In this document: in pieces, positions 37,430 through 46,276 of the stretch
How positions within the stretch are numbered: position 1 is the stretch's first letter
Layout of the letters: the number at the start of each line of letters is the position of its first letter
Assembly: GCF_030538655.1 (NCBI RefSeq)
Contig: NZ_JAUNTO010000013.1
Coordinates: forward strand, 1-64,000
Source: Paracoccus sp. (in: a-proteobacteria)
GTDB lineage: Bacteria; Pseudomonadota; Alphaproteobacteria; Rhodobacterales; Rhodobacteraceae
Direction of reading: 5' to 3'
DNA: 64,000 nt
The notes under the pieces: model-generated
Seen by the model: only the letters and a program-made list of their open reading frames with translations
Told to the model about the DNA's origin: nothing
The model's database searches: none
Program-made: the position numbers and the translations under genes

Positions 37430-38497
37430 ATGGACAGAATCCGCCTGCCGCTGACACATGTGGTGCTGATGGACGGCACCTTCGCCTCGCTGGTCGAGGG
37501 GCGGCGTTCGTCTATCGGCCAGATTCATCAGTTGTTGCGCGGGGCTTGTGGGGCGGTGCCGGGTGGGCGGCTGCGGCTGCACTATACGGCGGGGCAACAA
37601 TGGAACCGCTGGCGGACGTTCAGCGATATTGCCATGGGCCGCGGGCTGGAGGCGTGGATTTCGTCCGCCTATGGTTGGCTGGCCTCGGGCTATCTGCCGG
37701 GGGACCGCGTATTTCTGCTGGGCTATTCGCGCGGTGCCTTTGCCGCGCGGTCCTTGGCCGGGATGATCGGACGTGTCGGCCTGCTGCGGTCCGATGCCGC
37801 GACCGAGCGTAATATCCGGCTGGCCTGGCGTTATTACCGGCATGGCGACGTGACAGAGGCTGCGGCGCTGTTTCGCAGGCGGCGCTGCCACCTTGCCGCG
37901 CCGATCCGTATGGTGGGTTGCTTTGACACAGTGATGGCGCTTGGCCTGCGCCTGCCCTTGCTGTGGATGCTGACGGAGCCGCAGTTCCGCTTTCACGATG
38001 CGCATCTGGGGGGCGAGGTCGATTACGGCTATCAGGCGCTGGCGCTGGATGAAACGCGGGCGGTCTTTGCGCCGCAGTTATGGGATGATGCCAGCGGGGC
38101 CGGGCATATTGAACAGATGTGGTTCAAGGGCTGCCACGCCGATATTGGCGGGCAACTGTCGGGGCTGGAATTCGCGCGCCCACTGGCCAACATCCCGCTG
38201 GTCTGGATGCTGGAAAGGGCCGGGGCTGCGGGCCTGCCGCTGCCTGACGGCTGGCGCGCGCATTTTCCCTGCGATGCCACCGCGCCCAGTATCGGATCAT
38301 GGCGCAACTGGGGTAAATTCTTTCTGGCCCGCGCCCCGCGACTGGCCGGTCAACACCCGACCGAGGCGCTGCACCCCAGCGTGCCGCGCCCCTATCCCGG
38401 CCCGGCGCTGCTGACCGGGCATCTGGCGGGATACGCGGCGGACAGGGTGCGGCGGCGTGGATGGCAGGGGGCGGGCAGGGCCGTGACGGGCAAATAG
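37430..38497 (+). CDS. DUF2235 family alpha/beta-hydrolase-like protein
   Basis: A 355-residue protein with the DUF2235 pattern: an N-terminal LMDGTFASL (usually a DGT motif), the nucleophile-elbow sequence FLLGYSRGAFAARSLAG with its serine, DTVMALGL, and WFKGCHADIGGQ carrying Asp/His. DUF2235 includes some type VI secretion phospholipases, but no VgrG, PAAR or immunity gene is nearby, so a chromosomal housekeeping or accessory hydrolase is more likely. There is no signal peptide. Confidence 0.82.
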   Translation: MDRIRLPLTHVVLMDGTFASLVEGRRSSIGQIHQLLRGACGAVPGGRLRLHYTAGQQWNRWRTFSDIAMGRGLEAWISSAYGWLASGYLPGDRVFLLGYSRGAFAARSLAGMIGRVGLLRSDAATERNIRLAWRYYRHGDVTEAAALFRRRRCHLAAPIRMVGCFDTVMALGLRLPLLWMLTEPQFRFHDAHLGGEVDYGYQALALDETRAVFAPQLWDDASGAGHIEQMWFKGCHADIGGQLSGLEFARPLANIPLVWMLERAGAAGLPLPDGWRAHFPCDATAPSIGSWRNWGKFFLARAPRLAGQHPTEALHPSVPRPYPGPALLTGHLAGYAADRVRRRGWQGAGRAVTGK

Positions 38498-38507
38498 CGG
38501 CGCGGTG

Positions 38508-39380
38508 TTACGCCACGGCTTCCAATTCGCGCACCGGGACGACGCCAAGCGCGGCGCAGACGTCGCGGGTCAGGTCGGGGCGGTTCAGAGTGTAGAAATG
38601 CAGCCGGTCCACGCCGCCACGGATCAGATCGTCGCACAGTTCGGCGCAGATCGCGGTGGCCAGCAGGCGTTCGCGGTCGCCACCATCGCGCACGGCGGCG
38701 GTAAAGGCGTCCTCGGCCCATTGCGGGATCGAGGTGCCGCAGCTTTGCGCGAACCGTTTGGCCCCCGCCCAACCTTGGATCGGCAAGATGCCGGGGATGA
38801 TCGGTGCGTCAATGCCGGCCTTTTCGCAGGCATCACGAAAGCGGAAAAAGGTTTCGGCCTCGAAAAAGAACTGGGTGATGGCGCTGGTGGCCCCGGCGTC
38901 GATCTTGCGTTTCAGCCAGGCCACATCGGCGGCGGTATCGGCCGAATCCGGGTGTGGCTCGGGATAGGCGCCGACGCGGATGGTCATGTCGCCGCGCGCC
39001 GCGATGGCCTGAATCAGTTCGACCGAATTGGCAAAGCCGTCGGGATGCGGGGTAAACCGCGCCGCACCCTTGGGCGCATCGCCGCGCAGGGCGACGATTT
39101 CGCGGATGCCAGCGTCGGCATAATCCTGAACGATACCAAGGGTTTCGTCGCGCGTCGCCTCGACACAGGTCAGATGTGCGGCGACGTTCAGGCCATAGTG
39201 GCGGTTGATCGTCGTCACTGCCTCATGCGTCAGCTTGCGCGTGGTGCCGCCCGCGCCATAGGTCACGGAGACAAAATCCGGCGACAGCGACGCCAAGGCC
39301 CGCGCGGTTTCCCACAGGCGAAAACTGGCATCCAGGGTCTTGGGCGGGAAGAATTCAAAGCTGATGCGGGGCGTGGTCAT
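38508..39380 (-). CDS. metF: Methylenetetrahydrofolate reductase
   Basis: A 290-residue FAD enzyme that reduces 5,10-methylene-THF to 5-methyl-THF, the methyl donor for methionine synthesis. Typical stretches are ISFEFFPPKTLDASF, FVSVTYGAGGTTR, VAAHLTCVEATRDE and ITQFFFEAETF. The start MTTPRISFEF at 39380 fits the family; the frame is open 24 codons further but unlike it. It is divergent from a MetR-like LysR regulator gene with candidate MetR sites in between. Confidence 0.96.
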   Translation of the reverse strand: MTTPRISFEFFPPKTLDASFRLWETARALASLSPDFVSVTYGAGGTTRKLTHEAVTTINRHYGLNVAAHLTCVEATRDETLGIVQDYADAGIREIVALRGDAPKGAARFTPHPDGFANSVELIQAIAARGDMTIRVGAYPEPHPDSADTAADVAWLKRKIDAGATSAITQFFFEAETFFRFRDACEKAGIDAPIIPGILPIQGWAGAKRFAQSCGTSIPQWAEDAFTAAVRDGGDRERLLATAICAELCDDLIRGGVDRLHFYTLNRPDLTRDVCAALGVVPVRELEAVA

Positions 39381-39426
39381 GGCGCGATTCCTTTTCGTTA
39401 TCGCCCTTGTGCCACGCGGTGCTGCG

Positions 39427-39470
39427 TGAGACAAATTCATGTTTCTCAACAAAGTTATGAGGCTGGCTCA
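39427..39470. promoter_or_regulatory. Candidate MetR operators between metF and the LysR gene
   Basis: Two inverted repeats lie in the 92-base divergent gap. The first is TGAG-N5-TTCA (39427-39439), within a wider TGAGA...TCTCA dyad (39427-39448). The second is a perfect TGAG-N5-CTCA (39458-39470), three bases before the regulator ATG. Enterobacterial MetR binds TGAA-N5-TTCA, so these are one or two bases per arm away from that consensus. Confidence 0.55.
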
Positions 39471-39472
39471 AG

Positions 39473-40378
39473 ATGCATCTGGAACTGCGCCATCTGCGCA
39501 CCGTGCGCGCGATCCATGAACAGGGCGGTCTAGCCCGCGCCGCCGAGGTGTTGCACATCACCCAAAGCGCGCTAAGCCATCAGATCAAAGGGTTAGAGGA
39601 TCAGGCCGGGGTCGAACTCTTCGTGCGCCGCGCCAAGCCGATGCGTCTGTCGGCGGCGGGGTTGCGTCTGCTGCGGCTGGCCGAAACCGTGTTGCCGCTG
39701 ATCGAGGCCGCCGAGGCCGAGTTCAAGGGCGTCGAGATGGGCCGCGTCGGGCGGCTGCATATCGCCATGGAATGCCACGCCTGTTTCGACTGGCTGTTGC
39801 CGGTGCTGGATATGTTCCGCCGCGCATGGCCCGACGTTGATGTGGACATCCGCCAGCGGCTGGCCTTTGCCGCGCTGCCCGCGCTGTTGCGTGAAGATGT
39901 CGATCTGGTGATTTCCTCGGACCCCGAGGATATGCCCGGCGTCAGCTTTCAGCCGCTGTTCGATTACGCGCCGACGCTGATGGTGCCCGCCGGGCATCCG
40001 CTGGTGGCCAAGGGTTGGGCCGACCCCGGTGATCTGGCCTCTGAGACGCTGATTACCTATCCGATGGACCGGGCGCGGCTGGATGTGTTCAGCCAGTTCC
40101 TGACCCCCGCCGGGGTCGAGCCGCGTGTCGTGCGGCAGGTCGAACAGACGGCGGTAGCGGTGATGCTGATCGCTTCGGGCCGTGGGGTTGCCGTGATGCC
40201 CGACTGGGTGCTGCGGCGCGAGATGGTCAACCCGGAAATCGCGTTGCTGCCGCTGGGGCAGGGCGGGATGCTGCGCCGACTTTACGCTGCGGTGCGCGAG
40301 GATGATATGGGTCAGCCCTATATCGCGCATTTCCTGCGGCTGGCGCGAACCGAACCCTTGCGGATGCTGCGCGGGTAA
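39473..40378 (+). CDS. metR: LysR-family regulator, probable MetR
   Basis: A 301-residue LysR-type regulator. The N-terminal HTH reads LRHLRTVRAIHEQGGLARAAEVL and ITQSALSHQIKGLEDQAGVELFVRR (given in parts). The effector domain starts with GRLHIAMECHACFDWLLPVL, the ECH(S/A)CFDWL sequence that marks MetR, whose co-inducer is homocysteine. Its position divergent from metF agrees with this. The second operator-like repeat nearly touches its start codon, which would allow autorepression. Confidence 0.88.
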   Translation: MHLELRHLRTVRAIHEQGGLARAAEVLHITQSALSHQIKGLEDQAGVELFVRRAKPMRLSAAGLRLLRLAETVLPLIEAAEAEFKGVEMGRVGRLHIAMECHACFDWLLPVLDMFRRAWPDVDVDIRQRLAFAALPALLREDVDLVISSDPEDMPGVSFQPLFDYAPTLMVPAGHPLVAKGWADPGDLASETLITYPMDRARLDVFSQFLTPAGVEPRVVRQVEQTAVAVMLIASGRGVAVMPDWVLRREMVNPEIALLPLGQGGMLRRLYAAVREDDMGQPYIAHFLRLARTEPLRMLRG

Positions 40379-40435
40379 GGGATTGGATTTTGGCCCGCGT
40401 CGCCGTAAGACGCTGCCAAAGCACAGGAGCCGCCG

Positions 40436-41227
40436 ATGCAAAGCGCCAATCTGAACGTGATGATAAAAGCCGCGCGCAAGGCGGGGCGCAGTCTGGTCAA
40501 GGACTTCCGTGAGGTGGAAAACCTTCAGGTCAGCGTCAAGGGCGCGGGCGATTTCGTCAGCCGCGCCGACCGCGAGGCGGAACGGATCATCAAGGAAGAC
40601 CTGCGCGGTGCGCGCCCGAACTATGGCTGGATCGGCGAGGAAACCGGGCAGGAGGTGGGCGAAGACCCGACCCGGCGCTGGATCGTCGATCCGCTGGATG
40701 GCACCACGAATTTCCTGCACGGTCAGCCGCATTGGTGCGTGTCGATCGCGCTGGAGCACAAGGGCGAGATCGTCGCCGGGGTGATTTTTGACCCAGCCAA
40801 GGACGAGCTGTTCGTGGCGGAAAAAGGCGGCGGCGCGTGGATGAACGATCAGCGCCTGCGCGTGTCGGGCCGAAAACAATTGGGCGAGGCGGTGATCGCG
40901 ACCGGCGTTCCCATCGGCGCGCGCTCGGGCCTGTTGGGGCAGGGGCTACGCGATATGGCCCGCATCGGGCCGCAGTCGGCGGGTGTGCGCTGTCTGGGGG
41001 CTGGTGCGCTGGATCTGGCCTGGCTGGCCGCCGGTCGCGTCGATGCCTATTGGGAGCGCGGCTTCAAGGCATGGGACGTGGCGGCCGGTATCGTTCTGGT
41101 GCGCGAGGCGGGCGGCTTTGTCGATGGCATCACGCCGGGCGAAAATCCGGTGGAATCGGGTGACATGATCGCCGCCGCGCCGGGGCTGTTTGACAGCGTG
41201 GCCAAGATCATCCGCGATCAGGGCTGA
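40436..41227 (+). CDS. suhB: Inositol monophosphatase family protein
   Basis: A 263-residue Mg2+-dependent phosphatase that hydrolyses inositol phosphates; in bacteria it also assists ribosome synthesis. Metal-site sequences are GWIGEETGQE (Glu), IVDPLDGTTNFLHG (DPxDGT) and WDVAAGIVLVREAGG (WDxAAG). The start MQSANLNVMIKAARKAGR matches SuhB proteins. GGAGCC precedes the ATG. Confidence 0.94.
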   Translation: MQSANLNVMIKAARKAGRSLVKDFREVENLQVSVKGAGDFVSRADREAERIIKEDLRGARPNYGWIGEETGQEVGEDPTRRWIVDPLDGTTNFLHGQPHWCVSIALEHKGEIVAGVIFDPAKDELFVAEKGGGAWMNDQRLRVSGRKQLGEAVIATGVPIGARSGLLGQGLRDMARIGPQSAGVRCLGAGALDLAWLAAGRVDAYWERGFKAWDVAAGIVLVREAGGFVDGITPGENPVESGDMIAAAPGLFDSVAKIIRDQG

Positions 41228-41296
41228 TCCACCGCAGCCAGACCCTCTTATGCGGCGGGGAAAAGGTCCATCGGACCTTTTTCTGATCCGTCTCGC

Positions 41297-41322
41297 CCGT
41301 GGGATATTTTCGGACCAAAGAT
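41297..41322 (+). repeat. Copy of dispersed intergenic motif
   Basis: Reads GTGGGATATTTTCGGACCAA followed by AGAT, between the convergent suhB and glycosyltransferase genes. Confidence 0.6.
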
Positions 41323-41338
41323 ACAAAGGCCCTGTGCG

Positions 41339-43474
41339 TCAGGCGGTGGCAGCCTGACGCGTTGCGGGTTCATCGGCGGTTGACTGGCTGCGGGGGGCCT
41401 GCGGTTGGCCCTGCGCCAGTTCGTCAAGCGAGCGCCCGCCGATTTGACCCAGCATCGGCACCGCGACCGTGCCCGGCATGGCGGGATCGTTAGCGGCCTC
41501 TTGCGGCTCGGCCTCGAAAATGCCGTGTGTTGTCTTGTCCCAGTAAAAGGGGGCCACGACCACTTCGTAGATGGCCTTCCAGCCTGCGAAACAGGCCAGC
41601 GGGTTGTAGAAGTGCATGGTCGGCACCCAGGGCATCAGGTGGCGGTGCTTTTGTTTGCGCACCGCATAAAGGCCGATGGCCATGTTCAGCAATTCGGCGG
41701 TGATGAACAGGGCGAACAGGCTGAGAGCGGCCAGCGGTGCCCATTCCGGCGGAAAGGCGGGGATCACCGGATGCGGCAGGCCAAGGCTGAGCAGCCAAAA
41801 GCTCCACAGCACCGGGGCCAGCAGATGTTGCGAGACCGAGCCGAAAAACTGCACCTGCATTCCCACGAATGCCTTGGTGCCGATCTGCCGCCACAGCCCC
41901 ACCGGGTCACGCATGGCGACGCCCCATGTCATCGCATAGCCCTTGATCCAGCGTGACCGCTGTTTCACCCATGGCACGGCGCGGCAGTTGGCCTCTTCGT
42001 CGGTGGTGGTGTCCAGCACCTCGGCGCGCCAGCCATAGCGGGCCAGACGCACGCCCATATCGGCGTCTTCGGTGACGTTCCACGCATCCCATGCGCCCAA
42101 TTGTTCCAGCACGTCGCGGCGGAAGAACTGTGTGGTGCCGCCCAGAGGCACAACCAGACCCATCCGCGCCATGCCGGGCAGCAGCACCCGGAACAGCGTA
42201 GCGTATTCGATGGTAAAACAACGCGCCATCCAGTTGGTGCGCGGGTTATAGTAATCCAGCGCGCCTTGCAGACAGGCAACATCCGGTGCGGCAAAGTGAA
42301 AGCCACGCGCGATCTTGTGCAGTTGATCCGGGTCGGGGCGATCCTCGGCATCCCAGACGCCCACGATGCTGCCGCGGCAAAAGTTCAGCGCATAGTTCAG
42401 CGCCCGTGGTTTGGTGCGGATCGGGCCGTCGGGCACCTTGACCACGCGCATCCAGCGCGGCAGCGTCACCCCCTTGAGCGCGTCGCAGGTCACGTCGTCG
42501 GTGGCCTCGACCACCAGCAGGATGTCGGTCAGTTCGCGCGGATAGGTCAGCCGCGACAGGCGCGCGACCAGACTGTCGGCAATATCGCTTTCGCGAAACA
42601 GCGGCACCATGACCGAGATCACCGGCAGCGGGCCGTCAAATTCGCGCGGGGTGCGCAGTGTCGCCGCAAGCGCGATCTGTTCCGCCCGTGCCGCGGCATC
42701 GGCGCGCAATGTGCTGCGAAACGCCAGAATTTTCAGCACGGTGGCGCAGATCAGCATAAGCACCGCCCAGGCGGTCAGGGCGGCGATCACTGCCACGGGT
42801 GACAGCAGCAGCCCGGCCAGCAGCGCGGCGCCAAGGCCCATGGCGATGCGCCCGGTGCGCGATTCGTTGCGTGTGCGGCAGCTTTCAGCGGCGGGCACGC
42901 GCGTTTCTGCCTGACGGATCAGTTGCGTGCGGCGGGTGGCCAGAATCGCCTCTTGCGCCTGAGTGGGCGCGCACAGCAGCATTCGCACGATGCCGAAACT
43001 GTCGGGCAGATGCGGCAGCAGGGCGTCGAAATCCTGCGGGCGGGCGGTTGCGATCCATGTGACCCCGGCCACACGCCGCCAGGGCACGATCCCTTGTGCC
43101 AGACAGAAATCCGCCCCGACGGCGTCGATCAGGCGCGGGTCGGGCGGCGTTTCTAGCAGATCAATGACCGAAGTCCGCCACTGCCGCGACAGTGCCCGCG
43201 TCAGGGCCGGTTCCGTCACCCAGCCATGGGCCAGCAGAATCTGCCCCAGCGGCACATCCTCGCGTTTGCGCAGCACCGTCGCCTTGAGCAGATTGCCCGT
43301 GGACACTGCCCCGTCTTCCAGCAGCAGTTTGCCCAGTGGCTGTTGATTGCGCGGGGCCAGAGTCGTGGTCACAACCGGTTCAGGCGCAACCACCGGCGGT
43401 GCCGGTGTCATGACCGGGGTGCGGCGCAGTGCGAGAATATGACCGGCGCGTTTTGCGCCTGTGCTCTGGCTCAT
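41339..43474 (-). CDS. Membrane family-2 glycosyltransferase with N-terminal GspE-N-like domain
   Basis: A 711-residue protein. Residues ~45-165 look like the MshEN/GspE N-terminal domain (LGKLLLEDGAVSTGNLLKA, LGQILLAHGWVTEPALTRAL), which binds cyclic-di-GMP in some proteins. Two helices (~195-240) lead into a GT2 catalytic domain (PVISVMVPLFRESD, DAEDRPDPDQL, TEDADMGVRLARYGW) with the processive-enzyme motif KQRSRWIKGY (Q..RW). More helices follow near the C terminus. It probably polymerises or exports an extracellular polysaccharide, perhaps under c-di-GMP control (inference). The ATG at 43474 has AAAGGA upstream. Confidence 0.85.
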   Translation of the reverse strand: MSQSTGAKRAGHILALRRTPVMTPAPPVVAPEPVVTTTLAPRNQQPLGKLLLEDGAVSTGNLLKATVLRKREDVPLGQILLAHGWVTEPALTRALSRQWRTSVIDLLETPPDPRLIDAVGADFCLAQGIVPWRRVAGVTWIATARPQDFDALLPHLPDSFGIVRMLLCAPTQAQEAILATRRTQLIRQAETRVPAAESCRTRNESRTGRIAMGLGAALLAGLLLSPVAVIAALTAWAVLMLICATVLKILAFRSTLRADAAARAEQIALAATLRTPREFDGPLPVISVMVPLFRESDIADSLVARLSRLTYPRELTDILLVVEATDDVTCDALKGVTLPRWMRVVKVPDGPIRTKPRALNYALNFCRGSIVGVWDAEDRPDPDQLHKIARGFHFAAPDVACLQGALDYYNPRTNWMARCFTIEYATLFRVLLPGMARMGLVVPLGGTTQFFRRDVLEQLGAWDAWNVTEDADMGVRLARYGWRAEVLDTTTDEEANCRAVPWVKQRSRWIKGYAMTWGVAMRDPVGLWRQIGTKAFVGMQVQFFGSVSQHLLAPVLWSFWLLSLGLPHPVIPAFPPEWAPLAALSLFALFITAELLNMAIGLYAVRKQKHRHLMPWVPTMHFYNPLACFAGWKAIYEVVVAPFYWDKTTHGIFEAEPQEAANDPAMPGTVAVPMLGQIGGRSLDELAQGQPQAPRSQSTADEPATRQAATA

Positions 43475-43540
43475 GGGGCGATTCCTTTTCTTGCCCCATG
43501 GCTGCACAGTCCGGGTTAATAACCCGTTAAGTGCGATAGA

Positions 43541-44689
43541 TTATTTGCGCCGCTCCTGCATGGCATCCGCGAAACGGCGGAACAGATAGAGACTATCCTG
43601 CGGGCCGGGCGCGGCTTCGGGGTGATATTGCACCGAAAACACCGGGCGGCCCTGAACCCGCAGACCGCAGTTCGATCCGTCGAACAGGCTGACATGGGTT
43701 TCCAGCACGCCATCGGGAAGGGTCTGCGAATCAACCGCGAAGCCGTGGTTCATCGAGGTGATCTCGACTTTGCCGGTTTCCACGTCACGTACCGGATGGT
43801 TGGCGCCGTGGTGGCCGTGGCCCATCTTGACCGTCCTGGCACCAAGCGCCAGCGCCAGCATCTGATGGCCCAGACAGATGCCAAAGATCGGCAGGTCGCG
43901 CTCTAGCAGGGTCTGGATCATCGGCACGGCATATGCGCCCGTCGCCGCCGGGTCGCCGGGGCCATTGGACAGGAATACGCCTTCCGGGTTATGGGCCAGC
44001 ACCTCGTCGGCGGTGGCGGTGGCGGGCAGGACTGTGACATCGGCACCAGAGGCCACCAGTGATCGCAGGATGTTCCGCTTGGCCCCGTAATCCAGTGCTA
44101 CCACCTTGAACGGGTGTTCCGGGGCGGGCGTGTCAAAGCCCTTGCCCCATTCCCATGTGCCTTCGGTCCAGCGATAGCTTTGTATGCAAGAGACTTCTTT
44201 CGCCAGATCCAGACCGACCAGCCCCTGCCAGTCGCGCGCCTTGGCGACCATGGCGGCGATGTCGAAATTGCCGTCGGGATCATGCGCCAGCACCACATGC
44301 GGTGCACCTTGCTGCCGGATCGCGCGGGTCAGCCGCCGCGTATCGACCCCGCCGATCCCGATGCGGCCGCGTGCGGCCATCCATGCCGACAGCTCGTTCG
44401 TGGCGCGCCAGTTCGACGGCTCGGTCGGGTTCCAGCGGACCACGATACCGGCGGCGACGGGATCAGCGGCCTCGTCATCCTGAGGCGTGACGCCGGTGTT
44501 GCCGATATGCGGAAAGGTAAAGGTCACGACCTGGCTGGCATAGGATGGATCGGTCATGATTTCCTGATAGCCGGTCATCGCGGTGTTAAAGACCAGCTCG
44601 GCGACCACCTGTCCGGTGGCACCAAAGCCTTGCCCATAAAACACGGTGCCGTCGGCAAGCGCGAGGCAGGCGGTTGGTTTTGTGGCCAT
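43541..44689 (-). CDS. carA: Carbamoyl-phosphate synthase small subunit
   Basis: A 382-residue glutaminase subunit that feeds ammonia to CarB for arginine and pyrimidine synthesis. The N-terminal domain has ALADGTVFYGQGFGA and FNTAMTGYQEIMTDPSYASQ. The amidotransferase domain has SNGPGDPAA, the nucleophile Cys in IFGICLGHQMLAL, and HHGANHPV plus QYHPEAAPGP. The start at 44689 (MATKPTACLA) has AGAGG upstream; the frame runs on without family similarity. It is divergent from the YqeY-like gene; carB is not adjacent. Confidence 0.97.
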   Translation of the reverse strand: MATKPTACLALADGTVFYGQGFGATGQVVAELVFNTAMTGYQEIMTDPSYASQVVTFTFPHIGNTGVTPQDDEAADPVAAGIVVRWNPTEPSNWRATNELSAWMAARGRIGIGGVDTRRLTRAIRQQGAPHVVLAHDPDGNFDIAAMVAKARDWQGLVGLDLAKEVSCIQSYRWTEGTWEWGKGFDTPAPEHPFKVVALDYGAKRNILRSLVASGADVTVLPATATADEVLAHNPEGVFLSNGPGDPAATGAYAVPMIQTLLERDLPIFGICLGHQMLALALGARTVKMGHGHHGANHPVRDVETGKVEITSMNHGFAVDSQTLPDGVLETHVSLFDGSNCGLRVQGRPVFSVQYHPEAAPGPQDSLYLFRRFADAMQERRK

Positions 44690-44830
44690 GGCGGCACCTC
44701 TGTCTGAAATCATCGGGTGAATAGGGGGGGCGCAGCGCGGGGTCAAGGCTTGCGGGTTGAAAACCGGCCCGCCGGGACATAAATGGCCGGTTTTCGGAAC
44801 TGGCCCTGCGGCCATCAGAAAGGACAGACC

Positions 44831-45295
44831 ATGGATTTGCGGACCCGGCTGCTGGCCGACACCAAAGAGGCAATGAAGCTGCGCGATACGGCTCGCCTGT
44901 CCACGCTGCGTCTGATCGGCGCGGCACTGAAGGATCGCGAGATCGCGGCCCGCGGCGAGGCGGGTGAGACCGCAGAACTGGGCGATGCCGATCTGATCGC
45001 GATCCTGTCCAAGATGGTCAAACAACGGCAGGAATCGGCGCGCGCCTATGAGGAAGGCGGGCGGCTGGAGCTGGCGGAAAAGGAACTGGCCGAAATCGTG
45101 GTGATTCAGGATTACCTGCCCCGGCAGTTGACCGGCGACGAGGCCGAGGCGGCCATCGCCGCCGTCATCGCCGATCTGGGTGCTGGGTCGATCCGCGACA
45201 TGGGCCGCGTGATGGCCGAATTGCGTGCCCGTTACGCCGGGCAGATGGATTTCGGTGCCGTTGGCCCGCTGGTCAAGACGCGGCTGATGGGCTGA
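44831..45295 (+). CDS. GatB/YqeY domain protein
   Basis: A 154-residue helical protein of the YqeY family, which resembles the tail domain of the GatB amidotransferase subunit. Typical parts are KLRDTARLSTLRLIGAALKDREI, ILSKMVKQRQESARAYEEGGR and IQDYLPRQLTGDEAE. Its role is not established; it may bind tRNA. The ATG at 44831 follows AAAGGACAG. It is divergent from carA, as in many alphaproteobacteria. Confidence 0.92.
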   Translation: MDLRTRLLADTKEAMKLRDTARLSTLRLIGAALKDREIAARGEAGETAELGDADLIAILSKMVKQRQESARAYEEGGRLELAEKELAEIVVIQDYLPRQLTGDEAEAAIAAVIADLGAGSIRDMGRVMAELRARYAGQMDFGAVGPLVKTRLMG

Positions 45296-45338
45296 ACCCA
45301 ACCGCCTTGCGGCGCGTTATGCGGGCAGAAGGTGACTT

Positions 45339-45527
45339 ATGTCCGCAAAATCCAAAGCTCAGCAACGCGCCGCCGGTGCCGCCCTGTCCGCCAAGCGTGG
45401 TGACACCAAGGTGGGCGACCTGCAAGGCGCCTCGCGCGAGATGTATGACAGTATGACCGAGGCAGAGCTGGAAAAACTGGCCTCGACCCCGCTGGATGGC
45501 CTGCCCGATCACGTCGAGGATGACTGA
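45339..45527 (+). CDS. DUF3008 family small protein
   Basis: A 62-residue protein with the family pattern SKAQQRAAGAALSAKRGD near the N terminus and LQGASREMYDSMTEAELEKL in the middle, ending acidic. It is probably a small, highly expressed cytoplasmic protein of unknown role. AGAAGGTGA serves as ribosome-binding site. Confidence 0.88.
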   Translation: MSAKSKAQQRAAGAALSAKRGDTKVGDLQGASREMYDSMTEAELEKLASTPLDGLPDHVEDD

Positions 45528-45708
45528 CCCCTTGCCGGATCGTGTTTCTCACCGCATGATCCGGCCATGAACGCGATGACCGTCCTTCTCATGCTGCTTG
45601 CCCTGCCTTCTGGCGGATCGGCGGGGGCTGTCTGACGTTGTTTCCCACCGAGCCCGCCGCATCTGCCGGCGAGTTTGCCGGCGCGCGGCTTTGCCAAAGG
45701 ACCGGATA

Positions 45709-46206
45709 ATGAGCGACGATCCCCCCTTTACCCTGCGTGCCTTTGAACCCGAGGACGTGCCCGGCCTCACAGAAATGCTGAACATGCCCGGCGTCATTCA
45801 CGGCACCTTGCAGCGCCCGTTTCAGTCGGTCGCGACACGGCGCAAGATCAATGACGGCTTTTCGGCGCTGGTGCAGATCATGGCCGAATCGGACGGCAAG
45901 CTGGTCGGGCATGGCTCGCTGATGGGCAACCCGAACCCGCGCCGCGCCCACGCCGCCAGCCTCGGGATGAGCGTCCGCGATGATTTCAGGCGGCGCGGCG
46001 TCGGGGATGCGCTGCTGACGGCATTGAGGGCACAGGCCCGCGATTGGCTTGGCATCCGGCGGCTGGAGCTTGAGGTTTTCGCCGACAACGCCCCCGCCAT
46101 CGCGCTCTACGAGAAACACGGCTTCCAGACCGAAGGCCGGATGCGCGCCCATGCTCTGCGCGGGGGCGAATTGATCGACACGTTGGTTATGGCGCGGCTG
46201 TTCTGA
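45709..46206 (+). CDS. GNAT-family N-acetyltransferase
   Basis: A 165-residue acetyltransferase. The acetyl-CoA-binding motif A is MSVRDDFRRRGVGDALLTAL (R/Q-x-x-G-x-G/A), and motif B holds LEVFADNAPAIALYEKHGF, with the tyrosine often used as general acid. AAAGGACC lies before the ATG at 45709. The substrate is unknown. Confidence 0.9.
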   Translation: MSDDPPFTLRAFEPEDVPGLTEMLNMPGVIHGTLQRPFQSVATRRKINDGFSALVQIMAESDGKLVGHGSLMGNPNPRRAHAASLGMSVRDDFRRRGVGDALLTALRAQARDWLGIRRLELEVFADNAPAIALYEKHGFQTEGRMRAHALRGGELIDTLVMARLF

Positions 46207-46216
46207 CCCGCTGATT

Positions 46217-46245
46217 GTCTTTCGTTTCCAAATATCCCGGGGGAA
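46217..46245 (-). repeat. Copy of dispersed intergenic motif with adjoining hairpin
   Basis: Minus strand: CCGGGATATTTGGAAACGAA followed by AGAC. A GGGGGCTGGCCCCC hairpin lies just beyond (46264-46277), between the convergent GNAT and DUF2244 genes. Confidence 0.55.
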
Positions 46246-46276
46246 TCCGGCCCCGGGCCGGATGGGGGCTGGCCCC

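Noticed and set aside
37430..38497. A type VI secretion effector locus around the DUF2235 gene
   Set aside because: No VgrG, PAAR, adaptor or immunity-like gene is next to it; the neighbours are a decarboxylase gene and metF.
45567..45635. A 22-codon frame resembling a lone signal peptide (MNAMTVLLMLLALPSGGSAG...)
   Set aside because: It has no mature part and no convincing ribosome-binding site; it may be the remnant of a lost exported protein but cannot be supported as a gene.
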